Part shown: positions 62,980 through 64,000 of the stretch, in pieces
Layout: each line of letters starts with the position of its first letter
Numbering within the stretch: position 1 is the stretch's first letter
Assembly (NCBI GenBank): GCA_030386875.1
Contig: CM059574.1
Location: 4,037,934-4,101,933 of the forward strand
Direction: 5' to 3'
Length of the DNA stretch: 64,000 nucleotides
Origin: Morinoia aosen
Lineage: Eukaryota; Arthropoda; Malacostraca; Amphipoda; Talitridae
The notes under the pieces: model-generated
Told to the model about the DNA's origin: nothing
The model's database searches: none
Seen by the model: the letters and a program-made list of their open reading frames with translations, nothing else
Translations under genes and position numbers: made by a program

Positions 62980-64000
62980 TAGTTGTTACACAATCAGTTG
63001 TTTGACAATTAACTTGGATATTATGACACTCATATATCTCTATCAATGAAGAATCTTTGGGTTAAAGCAATTTAAAAACCAATGTTACTCTATGTTAGTT
63101 GGAATGTACTTTTTCTTTATTTTTCAGCATTTTGCACAATAGGCAGAGTGTAAAGTTTCGAGTAAGATTCACTCCTCTTCAATCCAATGATGTAATTTTG
63201 GCGTAGACATGTAGCACTAGCTACAAAATGTAAAATTCTAAAAATTCTCATTAGCACTTAAATAGCATAATTATTGGCATTAAAAATCTTACGCTAAATT
63301 ATTATTAATAATTTTCTACTTATAATCAGTAATCCTTGAAGTTTTTGTGTAAATGCATGAGATATAAAATAACGGTCGACATTTTCGAGTTTGAAGCCTT
63401 TGTAATGGCAACACCGTGCGGGACGCCGTTGTCTGAGCGTCATTCTCACGCACGTCTTTAGCTTGTGTGTTACAGCGTTCTCGTAAGTGAAAAATTAAGT
63501 GTTCAAACAGAGCAAATCTGGTTTAGAAGATATCATGTTTCTTTTCTTCGTGTTCATATTGTTAAGTATAAGTGATCTTGACAGTGCCATGTCATATAAT
63601 TATGTAAATAGTTGTAGAAGTCGTGAAAATAGCATGGCTTATTCCGAGTGCTATCTCAACATGACATAGCGTGAATTTTGCGTGTCATGTTCATTTCTTG
63701 TGTCAAGATTTTATTATAGATATTCAACTACGTTCTTTCCTTACTGCAAAAATATATACTTGCAGTTGTTATTATGATATTGCAACTCGCTCATTGGATA
63801 CTTCGTGAGAGCGCACGGCGGATTGCCGGTGTTTTCGCGGAAAGATGGCGGAGCGTAAACTGCTGTGTCATGTCATTTTTATGTTCAAGATTGCACTGTA
63901 TTATGTTTTGAATATTTCTCTTTTGCTGCAAGAGATACGTTTAGTGTTTCTTTTCTCAGTGTAGTTGACATGTGAATGATTTAGGACTGCCTTCTTTATA
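62980..64000. other. Unassigned right edge
   Basis: AT-rich with CpG-containing patches at 63410-63490 and 63800-63860. AAGATGGCGG at 63843-63852 resembles a YY1-type promoter motif and starts a 40-codon ORF (ATG 63845). A GTAAGT donor-like word lies at 63484. This could be the 5' region of a host gene beyond the window, but nothing proves it. Confidence 0.25.

Overview
The window looks like a gene-poor, repeat-packed stretch of a large arthropod (most likely insect) nuclear genome. Almost every recognisable coding segment belongs to a transposable element: Ty3/gypsy, Ty1/copia, jockey- and CR1/L2-like LINEs, a Penelope-like element (PLE), hAT, piggyBac-like and foldback DNA transposons, a MITE and a tRNA-derived SINE. 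No host gene, bacterial operon, CRISPR array or rRNA could be supported. The species cannot be named from the sequence.

Layout. 2.4-8.1 kb (minus): fairly complete Ty3/gypsy element A (gag, then pol by a -1 frameshift, integrase behind one in-frame TGA). 9.7-10.7 kb: gypsy integrase fragment carrying a SINE. 10.7-13.5 kb: diverged ~460-bp tandem repeat around an unrelated 1.5-kb block. 13.5-25.0 kb: two PLE copies head to head; the left holds a MITE with a 9-bp target duplication and an unknown 2-kb insertion, the right holds a 6.1-kb LTR retrotransposon (18695-24771). That LTR element is the most unusual object here. It has lost protease, reverse transcriptase and most of RNase H, but keeps an OTU-protease-like segment before the integrase and an SGNH/GDSL-hydrolase-like ORF in the envelope position. 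25.5-30.1 kb (minus): a chimera of a gag-protease-integrase gypsy element B (primer site matching the tRNA-Lys3 type) with an RT-RNase H-integrase fragment of another family.

33.5-35.4 kb: 3'-truncated LINE with a 2A-like motif, a PHD-like zinc finger and an endonuclease. 35.4-37.9 kb: copia RNase H remnant between inverted LTR pieces; the 3' LTR is split by a 1.46-kb, almost fully palindromic foldback element. 38.1-52.65 kb (minus): one gypsy element C cut into pieces by later insertions, each with a short target duplication. They are a TIR element (containing a hAT remnant and a solo LTR), a 1.46-kb LTR-like insert, and a second solo LTR that itself contains a jockey-like LINE. 53.05-62.05 kb: a TTAA-flanked piggyBac-like TIR element holding a copia element with 278-bp LTRs, which is in turn split by a LINE 3' end with long tandem repeats. 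62.2-63.0 kb: LTR fragments of families seen earlier. 63.0-64.0 kb: unassigned.

The elements do not act together; the window records successive nested insertions. Nearly all reading frames carry stops, frameshifts or deletions, so most copies are inactive. Element A is closest to intact.
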